Origin: Acidovorax sp. 107
GTDB taxonomy: Bacteria; Pseudomonadota; Gammaproteobacteria; Burkholderiales; Burkholderiaceae_C
NCBI RefSeq assembly: GCF_003058055.1
Contig: NZ_QBTZ01000001.1
Location: forward strand, 2,110,501 to 2,174,500
DNA length: 64,000 bases
Direction: 5' to 3'
Part shown: one piece after another, positions 15,079 through 23,395 of the stretch
How the letters are laid out: each line of letters opens with the position of its first letter
How positions within the stretch are numbered: position 1 is the stretch's first letter
The notes under the pieces: generated by a model
Database searches by the model: none
What the model saw: the letters and a program-made list of their open reading frames with translations, nothing else
What the model was told of the DNA's origin: nothing
Made by a program: the position numbers and the translations under genes

Positions 15079-17292
15079 ATGAGTGAACCCGACCTGTCTT
15101 TTCTGGACCCTGCAGGCCGCCAAAGCGCAGCCGCAGAGCCCACGCCGCGCCCACCCGCCCCCCATCCCCGCGCCCCCGGCGCCTCGGCAGAGGGCCTGGT
15201 GGCCGAGTTGCGTGCCTACCAGGCCGAGCTGGAAAGCCAGAACAAGGTGCTGCGCTACAGCCAGGCCGTGGCCGAGAGCGCCTACGAGCGCTTCGAAACC
15301 CTGTTTGCCAGCGTGCCGCTGGCCCTCATGGTGGTGGACGACCACGACATGGTGGTGCAGGCCAACTCCATGGCGCACCGCTCCTTTCAGCCCACGGAGC
15401 GCGACCGGCCACTGACCGCGCTGATGCCTTTTGTGTGCCCGCAAGACGCTGCCCGCGTGCGCGAGGCCTTTGCCCAGGCGCAGGACCTGGGGCACAGCGA
15501 GGTCAAGGAGGTGGTGTTCACCATCAGCGAGGCCACGCGCATCACCGGCGACCTGCACATTGCCCACATCGATGCACCGCAAACCAGCGGCCCGCCGCTG
15601 TCGCAGTTTTTGTGCGCCGTGATCGACCAGGGCCCGCTGCTGGCCGAGCGCCAGGCGCTGCAGCACAGCGCCGAGACCCTGCAGCAACGCAACGAGCAGA
15701 TCCGCGCCAGCGAAAAGCGGCTGGAGGCCGTCATCAACTCCGCGCTGGACGCCATCATCTGCGTGGACCAGCACCAGCGCATCACCGTGTTCAACCCCAC
15801 CGCCGCCGCGCTGTTCCAGTGCAGCGCCAGCGATGCGCTGGGCAGCACGCTCGACCGTTTTTTGCCCGATGCCGCCCAAGCCCTGGCGTTTGCCCAGCTC
15901 ACCACCCAGGCCCTGCTGGGCGAGATGACGGCCCTGACCGCCAGCGGCAAGGAGCTGGCGGTGGAGGTGAGCGTGTCGTTCGAGCGCCATGCCGACGGGG
16001 AAACCACCACCGTGTTTGCCCGCGACCTGACCGGTCGCAAGAAGGCCGAGGCGCACCGCAACGAGCTGGAAGCCCAGCTGCGCGAGTCGCACAAGATGCA
16101 GGCCGTGGGCACCATGGCCGGGGGCATTGCGCACGACTTCAACAACATCCTGGGCGCCATCCTGGGCAATGTGGAGCTGGCCAAGGCCGACTGCGCCGCA
16201 GGCTCGCCCGTGCTGGAAAGTCTTCTGGAGATCGACAAGGCCGGCCGCCGCGCGCGCGACCTGGTGCGCCAGATCCTCACCTTCAGCCGCAACGAACCTC
16301 CGCAGCGTTCGGCCGTGTCGCTGGCCGAGGTGGTGCACGACACCGAGCGCCTGCTGCGCGTGACCCTGCCCCCCGCCATCGAACTGCACATGCAGCTGCA
16401 AGCGGGCCTGCCGCCTGTGCTGGCCGATGCCACGCAGGTCGAGCAGGCCCTGCTCAACCTGTGCACCAACGCCGTCCATGCCATTGGTACCGAGCGCGGC
16501 AGCATCCATGTGGAGGCCGCCACGGTGCGACCCGACCAGCGCCTGACCGAGCGCCTGGGCCTCGCGCCCATCGACTATGTGGCCCTGACGGTGCGCGACA
16601 CCGGCCCCGGCATGGACGCCGCCACCCTGGAGCGCATCTTTGAGCCTTTCTTCACCACCAAGCCCGTGGGCCAGGGCACCGGCCTGGGCCTGGCGGTGGT
16701 GCACGGCGTGATGCGTACACACGAAGGCGGGGTGGACGTGCAAAGCGCGCCCGGCCAAGGTAGCCGGTTCACGCTGTACTTTCCGGTAGCAACCGATACC
16801 ACGTCCGGTGCTGCTGCCGTTGTGCAGGCCAGCCCCGTGCAGCAGGCATCACCGCCAACGGCCATGGCCTCTGCATCAGCGCCAGCCGAATCGGTCGGCG
16901 CGGCGCCCGGCAAGAAGCACCATGTGATGTACGTGGACGACGACCAGGCCCTGGTCTTTTTGGTCCAGCGCCTGCTGCGCCGCCGGGGCTATGAGGTCAG
17001 CGGCTATACGGACCCGCACGAGGCCACGGTGGCGCTGCGGACCGCCCCACAAGCCTATGACCTGCTGGTCACCGACTACAACATGCCCGGCTTCTGCGGT
17101 GTGGACCTGGTGCGCGAGGCCCGCCTCATCCGCCCCGATCTGCCCGTGGCCCTGGCCTCGGGCTACGTCACGGCCGAGATCGAGCAGGCCGCGCTGGCCG
17201 AAGGCGCCCAGGCCCTGATCCACAAACCCAACGACGTGGAAGAACTCTGCGCCACCGTGCAACGGCTGATCGTGGGCCATGACCCTGCCTGA
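15079..17292 (+). CDS. Hybrid sensor histidine kinase, PAS-PAS-HisKA-HATPase-REC
   Basis: This 737-residue protein has no clear membrane span and is likely cytoplasmic. PAS-like domains cover about residues 74-190 and 210-330. The phospho-acceptor is H352 in GGIAHDFNNIL. The ATPase domain follows with NLCTNAVHAI (N box), DTGPGMD and GTGLGLAVVHG. An alanine/proline-rich linker leads to a C-terminal receiver (about 610-737) whose acceptor aspartate is D666 in VTDYNMPG. No separate response regulator is adjacent, so output must pass through a partner elsewhere. The gene overlaps the pseudouridine synthase gene by 14 bases. The signal it senses is unknown. Confidence 0.92.
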   Translation: MSEPDLSFLDPAGRQSAAAEPTPRPPAPHPRAPGASAEGLVAELRAYQAELESQNKVLRYSQAVAESAYERFETLFASVPLALMVVDDHDMVVQANSMAHRSFQPTERDRPLTALMPFVCPQDAARVREAFAQAQDLGHSEVKEVVFTISEATRITGDLHIAHIDAPQTSGPPLSQFLCAVIDQGPLLAERQALQHSAETLQQRNEQIRASEKRLEAVINSALDAIICVDQHQRITVFNPTAAALFQCSASDALGSTLDRFLPDAAQALAFAQLTTQALLGEMTALTASGKELAVEVSVSFERHADGETTTVFARDLTGRKKAEAHRNELEAQLRESHKMQAVGTMAGGIAHDFNNILGAILGNVELAKADCAAGSPVLESLLEIDKAGRRARDLVRQILTFSRNEPPQRSAVSLAEVVHDTERLLRVTLPPAIELHMQLQAGLPPVLADATQVEQALLNLCTNAVHAIGTERGSIHVEAATVRPDQRLTERLGLAPIDYVALTVRDTGPGMDAATLERIFEPFFTTKPVGQGTGLGLAVVHGVMRTHEGGVDVQSAPGQGSRFTLYFPVATDTTSGAAAVVQASPVQQASPPTAMASASAPAESVGAAPGKKHHVMYVDDDQALVFLVQRLLRRRGYEVSGYTDPHEATVALRTAPQAYDLLVTDYNMPGFCGVDLVREARLIRPDLPVALASGYVTAEIEQAALAEGAQALIHKPNDVEELCATVQRLIVGHDPA

Positions 17293-17941
17293 GCCCTTGG
17301 CAGATGGCGTACAGGCGTTGTACGAAGACGACGACCTGCTGGTGCTGTGCAAGCCCTCAGGCCTGCTGTGTGTGCCCGGCCGGGGGCCCGACAAGCAGGA
17401 TTGCCTGAGCGCCCGCGCACAGCTGCGCTGGCCCGGCGCGCTCATCGTGCACCGGCTGGACCAGGCGACCTCGGGCCTGGTGCTCATGGCACGCCACATC
17501 GACGCGCAGCGCCGCCTGGGCCACGCGTTTGCCGAGCGCCTGGTGCACAAGCGCTACCAGGCGGTGGTGCAAGGGCTGCTGGGCACAGCGGGCGGCGACT
17601 GGAGCGAGATCGACCTGCCCATTGCCGCCGACTGGGAGCGCCGCCCGCTGCGCGTCATCGACCACGGCGTGGGCAAACCCAGCCTGACCCGCTGGCGCGC
17701 ACTGGCGCACGACGCGGCGGCACAGACCACCCGCCTTGAACTGGAGCCCCTGACCGGCCGCACCCACCAGCTGCGCGTGCACCTGGCCGCCATCGGCCAC
17801 GCCATCCTGGGCGACGCGCTGTATGCCGATGCCGCCACGCAGGCACAAGCCCCGCGCCTGCTGCTGCATGCCAGCCACCTGGCCTTTACGCACCCCAGCA
17901 CGGGGGAGCAGGTAGCGCTGGAGTGGGCAGCCGATTTTTAG
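17279..17941 (+). CDS. RluA-family pseudouridine synthase
   Basis: The 220-residue enzyme converts specific uridines in rRNA or tRNA to pseudouridine. The catalytic aspartate is D61 in the signature VHRLDQATSGLVLMAR, and the later motif GRTHQLRVHLAAIGHAILGD is also typical. It lacks an S4 domain and is short, like RluA or TruC types; which RNA it modifies cannot be decided. ATG 17279 lies inside the end of the kinase gene (14-base overlap), so translation is coupled. Its stop codon sits beside an interspersed repeat. Confidence 0.92.
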   Translation: MTLPEPLADGVQALYEDDDLLVLCKPSGLLCVPGRGPDKQDCLSARAQLRWPGALIVHRLDQATSGLVLMARHIDAQRRLGHAFAERLVHKRYQAVVQGLLGTAGGDWSEIDLPIAADWERRPLRVIDHGVGKPSLTRWRALAHDAAAQTTRLELEPLTGRTHQLRVHLAAIGHAILGDALYADAATQAQAPRLLLHASHLAFTHPSTGEQVALEWAADF

Positions 17942-17950
17942 CGAAATTGC

Positions 17951-18000
17951 GCGCTAGCGCTAGTGGAACATGCGCCAATCGCTATTTATTCGATAGCACA
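17951..18000 (+). repeat. Interspersed ATAGC / AGCGCT double-stem repeat, copy at 18.0 kb
   Basis: GCGCTAGCGCTAG and a downstream GCGC form one imperfect stem; GCTAT-TTATTCG-ATAGC forms the second. It fills the convergent gap between the RluA and DMT genes. The same two-stem design recurs at 20.3, 41.4, 50.2, 56.6 and 59.1 kb. Confidence 0.7.
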
Positions 18001-18013
18001 TGATGTTTGATGG

Positions 18014-18919
18014 TCAGCGCCCGCCCGGTGGTGCGGCGCGCGACATGGCCCACTGCACGGCCAGGATGCTCGCCAGCACCACCAGCATGCCCACCAGCGA
18101 TATCCCCGTCATGGCCTGCCCCAGCAGGGCCCAGCCCAGCAGCACCGCCGTGACGGGGCTCAGCAGCCCCAGTGACGACACCGCCACCGAAGGCAGCCGT
18201 GCAATGCCACGGAACCACAGCGCATAGGCCACCAGCGCGCCCGCCAGGCTAAGGTACAGATAACCCGCGATATTGGGGAGGGTGAGTGCAGGCAAAGGCG
18301 GGTCCACCGCCCACGCCACCGGCGCCAGCATGAGCCCGCCCGCCAGCAACTGCCAACCTGTGAAAGCGAGCACCGGCAGGTCCGACCGCCAGCGCCGCGA
18401 CCAGAACGTGCCCGCCGCCATGCACAGCGTGCCCACCAGCGCAGCCGCCACGCCCACCATGTCCCAGCGCGCACCGGGCGACAACAGCAGCGCCGCCATG
18501 CCCAGCACCCCAAAACCCCCAGCAGCCAGCGCCAGTGCGGGCGGGCGCCGGTGGTCCAGCGCCCAGGTCAGGCCCATCACTACCAGCGGCCCCACAGCGC
18601 CCACCACCGCAGCCACGCCACCGGGCAACCGGTAGGCCGCCACAAACAGCAGCGCCTGGAACACGCCAATGTTCAGCGCCGCCAGCACCAACAGGCGCCG
18701 CCACCCCACCCAGTCGCCCCAGGCCGGCCAGCGGCGGCACCACAGCACCAGCAGCAAACCTGCGGGCAAGGTACGCAGCAGCGCGGCGGTAAAGGGCCGG
18801 TCAGGCGGCAGCAGCTCGGTGGTGACGATGTAGGTCGAGCCCCAAATGACGGGCCCGAGCGCCGTGGTAAGCGCATCAAGCCAGACCGAAGAGCTTGCTG
18901 TGGATCGTGCAGAGGTCAT
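18014..18919 (-). CDS. EamA/DMT-family inner-membrane transporter
   Basis: The 301-residue protein has ten predicted membrane segments in two homologous halves, the EamA arrangement. The N-terminus has LGPVIWGSTYIVTTELLPPDRPF and the second half has RWRSDLPVLAFTGWQLLAGGL. Members export amino acids, drugs or metabolites. The start ATG 18919 faces a MarR gene across 75 bases, a layout that usually means the regulator controls the exporter. Two direct repeats lie in that gap. The substrate is not readable. Confidence 0.9.
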   Translation of the reverse strand: MTSARSTASSSVWLDALTTALGPVIWGSTYIVTTELLPPDRPFTAALLRTLPAGLLLVLWCRRWPAWGDWVGWRRLLVLAALNIGVFQALLFVAAYRLPGGVAAVVGAVGPLVVMGLTWALDHRRPPALALAAGGFGVLGMAALLLSPGARWDMVGVAAALVGTLCMAAGTFWSRRWRSDLPVLAFTGWQLLAGGLMLAPVAWAVDPPLPALTLPNIAGYLYLSLAGALVAYALWFRGIARLPSVAVSSLGLLSPVTAVLLGWALLGQAMTGISLVGMLVVLASILAVQWAMSRAAPPGGR

Positions 18920-18931
18920 TTATTTATCTTC

Positions 18932-18976
18932 AATTCAAGACAAAAACTCTACCATACAATCTCGAACTCAAGACAA
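18932..18976. promoter_or_regulatory. Direct repeats in the DMT / MarR divergent promoter
   Basis: AATTCAAGACAA (18932-18943) and AACTCAAGACAA (18965-18976) are 11/12 identical and start 33 bases apart, about three helical turns, on the same face. They are probable binding sites for the MarR-type protein, controlling both divergent genes. Binding is inferred. Confidence 0.55.
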
Positions 18977-18994
18977 TTCAGCCACCACAAGCCC

Positions 18995-19510
18995 ATGGCC
19001 ACCCCACGCGAACCCGACGCCGTCGATGCCATCCTGGCCCAGTGGAAGCGCGAGCGCCCCGACCTGGACGCCAGCCCCATGGGCCCCATCGGGCGCATCA
19101 AGCGCTGCGCCGTGCTGCTGGAGCGGCGGCTGGATGAAACCTTTGCCGACTTCGGCCTGAGCCGCTGGGAGTTCGACATGCTGGCCACGCTGCGCCGCAG
19201 TGGCGCGCCCTACTGCCTGGCACCGACCACGCTGTTCTCCACGCTCATGGTCACCTCCGGCACCATGACGCACCGCATGGCCAAGCTCGAAGCCCAGGGC
19301 TGGATCGAGCGCCTGCCCAACCCGGCCGACGCCCGCAGCTCGCTGGTGCAGCTCACGCCCCAGGGGCTGGAGCTGATCGACCGCGCCGTGGAGGCCCACG
19401 TGGCCAACGAACACCGCATCCTTTCGGCCCTCAAGGCGCCCGACCTGGCGGCGCTGGACGCACGCTTGACATTGCTGCTGGCCGCACTGGAGTCACGCAG
19501 AGGCCAGTGA
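18995..19510 (+). CDS. MarR-family transcriptional regulator
   Basis: The 171-residue protein has the MarR winged helix at residues 45-130, with LSRWEFDMLATLRRSG, then LMVTSGTMTHRMAKLEAQGWIER as recognition helix and wing, and DARSSLVQLTPQGLELID. MarR proteins are dimeric repressors released by small aromatic ligands. A much longer upstream frame exists but is an antisense shadow of the DMT gene; ATG 18995 begins the protein-like part. It is divergent from the DMT exporter, its likely target. The SDR gene follows 39 bases downstream. Confidence 0.9.
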   Translation: MATPREPDAVDAILAQWKRERPDLDASPMGPIGRIKRCAVLLERRLDETFADFGLSRWEFDMLATLRRSGAPYCLAPTTLFSTLMVTSGTMTHRMAKLEAQGWIERLPNPADARSSLVQLTPQGLELIDRAVEAHVANEHRILSALKAPDLAALDARLTLLLAALESRRGQ

Positions 19511-19549
19511 AGTCAACCGGCCCTGTGTACTGCGCAGTAACATGGCGGG

Positions 19550-20311
19550 ATGCCTCAAAACCACCTCTACATCCTCACCGGCGCATCGCGCGGCATGGGC
19601 CTGGCCATGGCCCAGCAGCTTTTGCGCAGCGGCAACACCTTGATCTGCATTGCGCGCAGTGCCAACAACGACCTGGCCGCCGAGGCCCGGGCCGCGGGCG
19701 TCACCATCGAACAGTGGCAGCAAGACCTGTCGCAGGGCGAGCAGGCGGCCCACAAGCTGCAAGCCTGGCTGCAGGCCCAGGGCCCTCAGGCGTTTGCCAG
19801 CGCCACCCTCATCAACAACGCAGGCATGATCCCGCGCATCGCTCCGCTGTCAGCCAGCGACGTGGACGACCTGGCCACCGCCCTGCGCGTCGGGCTGGAG
19901 GCGCCCATGCAGCTCACCGCCGCCTTCCTGGGCGCGACGGACACCTGGACGGTGCCGCGCAAGGTGCTCAACATCTCGTCGGGCCTGGGCCGCCGGGCCA
20001 TGGCCTCGCAGGCCGCCTACTGCGCCGCCAAGGCGGGCATGGACCATTTCACGCGCTGCGTGGCGCTGGACGAGGCCATCAAGCCCCATGGGGCCAAGGT
20101 ATGCTCGCTGGCTCCCGGTGTGATCGACACCGACATGCAGGTCCAGCTGCGCGGCGCCGACCCGGCCGCCTTCCCGGACCGCCAGAATTTCGCCAACCTC
20201 AAGACGGGTGGCCAGCTCACATCGCCTGCCGAGGCCGCCACCCGCGTGCTCGCCTGGCTGGAGCGCGCAGACTTCGGCACCAACCCGGTGGCCGACGTGC
20301 GCGAGGCGTGA
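19550..20311 (+). CDS. Short-chain dehydrogenase/reductase
   Basis: The 253-residue Rossmann enzyme shows the cofactor motif TGASRGMGLAMAQ near residue 11, the NNAG motif at about residue 87, and the catalytic tyrosine and lysine in AAYCAAKAGMDHF. It ends in APGVIDTDMQ and a helical C-terminus. It resembles sepiapterin/benzil-reductase-like SDRs, but the substrate is not certain. ATG 19550 gives a compact start next to the Rossmann strand, although the ribosome-binding site is weak (GGCGGG). It may be in one transcript with the MarR gene just upstream. Confidence 0.88.
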   Translation: MPQNHLYILTGASRGMGLAMAQQLLRSGNTLICIARSANNDLAAEARAAGVTIEQWQQDLSQGEQAAHKLQAWLQAQGPQAFASATLINNAGMIPRIAPLSASDVDDLATALRVGLEAPMQLTAAFLGATDTWTVPRKVLNISSGLGRRAMASQAAYCAAKAGMDHFTRCVALDEAIKPHGAKVCSLAPGVIDTDMQVQLRGADPAAFPDRQNFANLKTGGQLTSPAEAATRVLAWLERADFGTNPVADVREA

Positions 20312-20317
20312 GCCCGG

Positions 20318-20380
20318 TTACTCCTATTTTGATAGCTGCAACCGCATGATTCACTGGCGCTTGCAGCCATTTTGACCTGA
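20318..20380 (+). repeat. Interspersed ATAGC-type repeat, copy at 20.3 kb
   Basis: Begins TTACTCCT, contains GATAGCTGC, then TGGCGCTTGCAGCCATTTTGACC. The opening TTACTCCT...ATAGC...GCATG is shared, in the same orientation, with a copy lying inside hrpA at 33547. It separates the SDR and thiolase genes. Confidence 0.7.
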
Positions 20381-20402
20381 ATTTCTCTGAAAGGACCTCC
20401 CC

Positions 20403-21587
20403 ATGACCCGTGAAGTCGTCGTCGTCAGCGCAGTGCGCACCGCCATTGGCACCTTTGGTGGCAGCCTCAAGGACGTGCCCCCCACCGAACTGGGTGCACT
20501 CGTCGTGCGCGAATCCCTCGCCCGCGCCAACGTGGAGGGCAAGGACGTGGGCCACGTGGTGTTCGGCCACGTGGTCAACACCGAGCCCAAGGACATGTAC
20601 CTGTCGCGCGTGGCGGCCATCAATGGCGGCTGCGCCGAGGGCACGCCTGCATTCAACGTCAACCGCCTGTGCGGCTCGGGCCTGCAGGCCATCGTCAGCG
20701 CCAGCCAGTCCATCCTGCTGGGCGACACCGACGTGGCCATTGGCGCCGGTGCCGAGAACATGAGCCGCGTGCCCTTCGCCAGCCTGAACATGCGCTGGGG
20801 CGCCCGCATGGGCGACACCAAGATGGTGGACATGATGATCGGCGCGCTGCACGACCCCTTCCACAACATCCACATGGGTGTGACGGCCGAGAACATCGCC
20901 GCCAAGTGGGGCATCAGCCGCGAAGACCAGGACAAGCTGGCGGTCGAAAGCCACAACCGGGCCGAGCGCGCCACGCAAAACGGGCTGTTCAAGGACCAGA
21001 TCGTGCCCGTCACCCTGAAGAGCAAGAAGGGCGACGTGCAGTACGCCACCGACGAGCACTTCCGCCCCGGCGCCACGATGGACGACTTGGCCAAGCTCAA
21101 GCCCGTGTTCATCAAAGAGAACGGCACGGTGACCGCTGGCAACGCGTCGGGCATCAACGACGCTGCCGCCGCCGTGGTGCTGATGGAAGCCGGTGCCGCC
21201 AAGGCACGCGGTGCCAAGCCGCTGGCCCGGCTGGTGGCCTACGCCCACGCGGGCGTGGACCCCAAGTACATGGGCATTGGCCCCGTGCCCGCCACGCAGC
21301 TGGCGCTGAAGAAGGCCGGCCTCACCGTCAACGACCTGGATGTGATCGAAGCCAACGAGGCCTTCGCCGCCCAAGCCTGCGCCGTGACCAAAGACCTGGG
21401 CCTGGACCCCGCCAAGGTCAACCCCAACGGCTCGGGCATCTCGCTGGGCCACCCCATTGGCGCCACCGGCGCACTGATCACCGTGAAGGCCATCCACGAG
21501 TTGCAACGCATCCAGGGCCGCTATGCGCTTGTGACCATGTGCATTGGCGGAGGCCAGGGCATTGCAGCGATTTTTGAACGCCTCTGA
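20403..21587 (+). CDS. Acetyl-CoA C-acetyltransferase (thiolase)
   Basis: The 394-residue enzyme condenses or cleaves acyl-CoA thioesters. The nucleophilic cysteine is C90 in NRLCGSGLQAI, and the second catalytic pair is H350 in GHPIGATGA and C380 in MCIGGGQG. The N-terminal VVVVSAVRTAIGTFGGSLKDV and ANEAFAAQA motifs are typical. Length and motifs fit the biosynthetic type used for acetoacetyl-CoA and polyhydroxyalkanoate, but degradative use is possible. A good AAAGGACC ribosome-binding site precedes ATG 20403. No phaB or phaC is nearby. Confidence 0.95.
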   Translation: MTREVVVVSAVRTAIGTFGGSLKDVPPTELGALVVRESLARANVEGKDVGHVVFGHVVNTEPKDMYLSRVAAINGGCAEGTPAFNVNRLCGSGLQAIVSASQSILLGDTDVAIGAGAENMSRVPFASLNMRWGARMGDTKMVDMMIGALHDPFHNIHMGVTAENIAAKWGISREDQDKLAVESHNRAERATQNGLFKDQIVPVTLKSKKGDVQYATDEHFRPGATMDDLAKLKPVFIKENGTVTAGNASGINDAAAAVVLMEAGAAKARGAKPLARLVAYAHAGVDPKYMGIGPVPATQLALKKAGLTVNDLDVIEANEAFAAQACAVTKDLGLDPAKVNPNGSGISLGHPIGATGALITVKAIHELQRIQGRYALVTMCIGGGQGIAAIFERL

Positions 21588-21785
21588 CCCGCACTGACCT
21601 GCACGCGGGTGCGCACACTGCCATCGCCACCCGCGATGCTGCCACCCGCTATTGGCAATGCGAGCGCCACGGTCGATCAGCGATCATTGGCGCCCGCTGC
21701 CCCAGATCAGCCGGGCCACCGCAGCCGCACCCAGCGGCTCAAAGGCCGCCCGCACACCACTGAACCGACGGAGACACCCCTCACC

Positions 21786-22769
21786 ATGATGCGCACCCTG
21801 CTTTCCTTCACCGCCCTCGCCTTCGCGCTGGGCACCACGGCCCACGCTCAGGCGCCTGCGCCTGCTGCGGCCTACCCTGCCAAGCCCATCCGCCTGATCG
21901 TGCCCTTTCCGCCCGGCGGCGGCACCGACATCCTGTCGCGCCTGGTGGCCACCAAGCTCACCGAAAGCGCCAAGTGGACCGTGGTGGCCGACAACCGTGC
22001 CGGCGCCGGCGGCACCATCGGCATTGGCGAGGCAGTCAAGGCGGCGCCCACGGGCTATGACCTGGTCATGGGCCAGAAGGACAACCTCGTCATCGGCCCC
22101 TGGCTGTACAAGAACCTGACCTGGGACCCCACCAAGGACCTGACCGCTGTGGCCCATGTGGCCTACACGCCCGTGGTCATTGCGACCAGTGCCAACTCCA
22201 AGTTCAAGACGCTGGCCGACGTGGTGGCTGCCGCCAAGGCTGCGCCCGGCACCATCACCTACGGGTCGCCCGGCAACGGCACCTCCATCCACCTGGCGGG
22301 CGACCTGTTCGAGAAGGCTGCGGGCATCAAGCTCAGCCACATCCCGTACAAGGGCTCCAACCCTGCGTTGATGGATGCGCTGTCGGGCAACGTGGATTTG
22401 CTCATGTCGTCGGTGCCATCCGCCATGGCGCAGATCAAGTCGGGCAAGCTGCGCCCGCTGGCCGTGACCTCGGCCAAGCGCAGTTCGTCCATGCCCGAGG
22501 TACCCACCGTGTCCGAGTCGGGCTTCAAGGACTTTGATGTGAGCACCTGGTACGGCGTGTTTGCGCCCGCCGGTACACCAGCCACCGTGGTGAACGTCGT
22601 CAACGCAGAAATCAACAAACTGCTGGCCACCCCTGAAATGAAGGCCGCCATCCACGCCCAGGGCGCCGAGCCAGAGGCCATGTCGGCCGCTCAGTTCAAC
22701 ACCCTGCTCAAGGCTGACTACGCCAAGTGGAAGGGCATTGTGGAAGCCTCTGGCGCAAAGATCGAGTGA
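21786..22769 (+). CDS. Bug-family (tripartite tricarboxylate transporter type) solute-binding protein
   Basis: The 327-residue exported protein begins with a signal peptide (residues 1-22, ending AHAQ). It has the Bug signature YPAKPIRLIVPFPPGGGTDILSR, then ADNRAGAGGTIG, the YGSPGNGTSIHLAGDLF segment, and the HIPYKGSNPALMDALSG stretch. Such proteins bind carboxylates or aromatic acids in the periplasm. No TctA/TctB permease genes are adjacent, which is common for Bug proteins in Comamonadaceae. The frame extends upstream to 21609, but the signal peptide fixes the start at ATG 21786. Confidence 0.92.
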   Translation: MMRTLLSFTALAFALGTTAHAQAPAPAAAYPAKPIRLIVPFPPGGGTDILSRLVATKLTESAKWTVVADNRAGAGGTIGIGEAVKAAPTGYDLVMGQKDNLVIGPWLYKNLTWDPTKDLTAVAHVAYTPVVIATSANSKFKTLADVVAAAKAAPGTITYGSPGNGTSIHLAGDLFEKAAGIKLSHIPYKGSNPALMDALSGNVDLLMSSVPSAMAQIKSGKLRPLAVTSAKRSSSMPEVPTVSESGFKDFDVSTWYGVFAPAGTPATVVNVVNAEINKLLATPEMKAAIHAQGAEPEAMSAAQFNTLLKADYAKWKGIVEASGAKIE

Positions 22770-22795
22770 CCGCCTGAAGCGCTCTCTGCAATAAA

Positions 22796-22820
22796 AAACG
22801 GCTCCGAAAGGAGCCGTTTT
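22796..22820. terminator. Bidirectional terminator between Bug and usp genes
   Basis: AAAACGGCTCC and GGAGCCGTTTT form a perfect stem with a GAAA tetraloop and flanking A and T runs. It serves the two convergent genes. Confidence 0.92.
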
Positions 22821-22837
22821 GCATAGTGCAAAAACAA

Positions 22838-23275
22838 TCAGTCCCGCACGACCAGCACAGGGATGTGCACCACCCCCAGCACACGCTGCGTGACGCTGCC
22901 CAGCACCAGCTTTTCGAGGCCACGACGGCCATGCGAGCCCATCACGATGAGGTCGGCGCCCGTGCTCTCCAGCGCACGCAAAATGCCATCGTGCACCGCG
23001 TGGCCCTCACCCACCACGGTGGTGACCTGCACGCCCGCATCGGCCATGGCTTTCTTGGTGGCTTCCAACGCTGCGTTGGCCTCAGCCGTGGCTGCACTGA
23101 TGTACTGCGCCTGGCCGTAGGCAAAGTCCGCACCCACGCCAGTGAAGGGATAGGGATCGATCACGTACACCGCGGTGACGGTGCTGCCAAAGGTCTTGGC
23201 CAGGCCGGCGGCCTTGGACACGGCCAGCATCGAGGTCTTGGAACCATCGACAGGAACCAGAATGTGCTTGAACAT
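22838..23275 (-). CDS. Universal stress protein, UspA family
   Basis: The 145-residue cytoplasmic protein starts MFKHILVPVDGS and ends with the nucleotide-binding motif GSHGRRGLEKLVLGSVTQRVL, so it belongs to the ATP-binding Usp subgroup. Such proteins help survival in stress, energy starvation and low oxygen. ATG 23275 follows AAGGAGATGCACC. A perfect FNR-type box is centred 88 bases upstream, so expression probably rises when oxygen falls. It is a single gene, ending at a shared terminator. Confidence 0.94.
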   Translation of the reverse strand: MFKHILVPVDGSKTSMLAVSKAAGLAKTFGSTVTAVYVIDPYPFTGVGADFAYGQAQYISAATAEANAALEATKKAMADAGVQVTTVVGEGHAVHDGILRALESTGADLIVMGSHGRRGLEKLVLGSVTQRVLGVVHIPVLVVRD

Positions 23276-23356
23276 GGTGCATCTCCTTGGGTTGAATGGT
23301 GTGGCGGGCTTGTGGCCCCACAACGTGCAGTGTGAACGCCCACCTTACCGCGCATC

Positions 23357-23370
23357 TTGATTCGCATCAA
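23357..23370 (-). promoter_or_regulatory. FNR/Anr-type oxygen-response box upstream of usp
   Basis: TTGAT-TCGC-ATCAA matches the FNR/Anr consensus TTGAT-N4-ATCAA with no mismatch. If it acts as a class II site centred at -41.5, transcription would begin near 23322 and give a 47-base leader. The match is seen directly; regulation is inferred. Confidence 0.7.
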
Positions 23371-23395
23371 ATCGGATGCACTCCGACAGGTTCGT

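Noticed and set aside
15052..16758. A 568-codon minus-strand frame opposite the histidine kinase
   Set aside because: The kinase strand has complete H, N, G1, G2 and receiver motifs. The minus frame is compositional.
18551..18994. A 5' extension of the MarR frame
   Set aside because: It overlaps the divergent DMT gene in antisense and is not MarR-like; ATG 18995 begins the homologous part.
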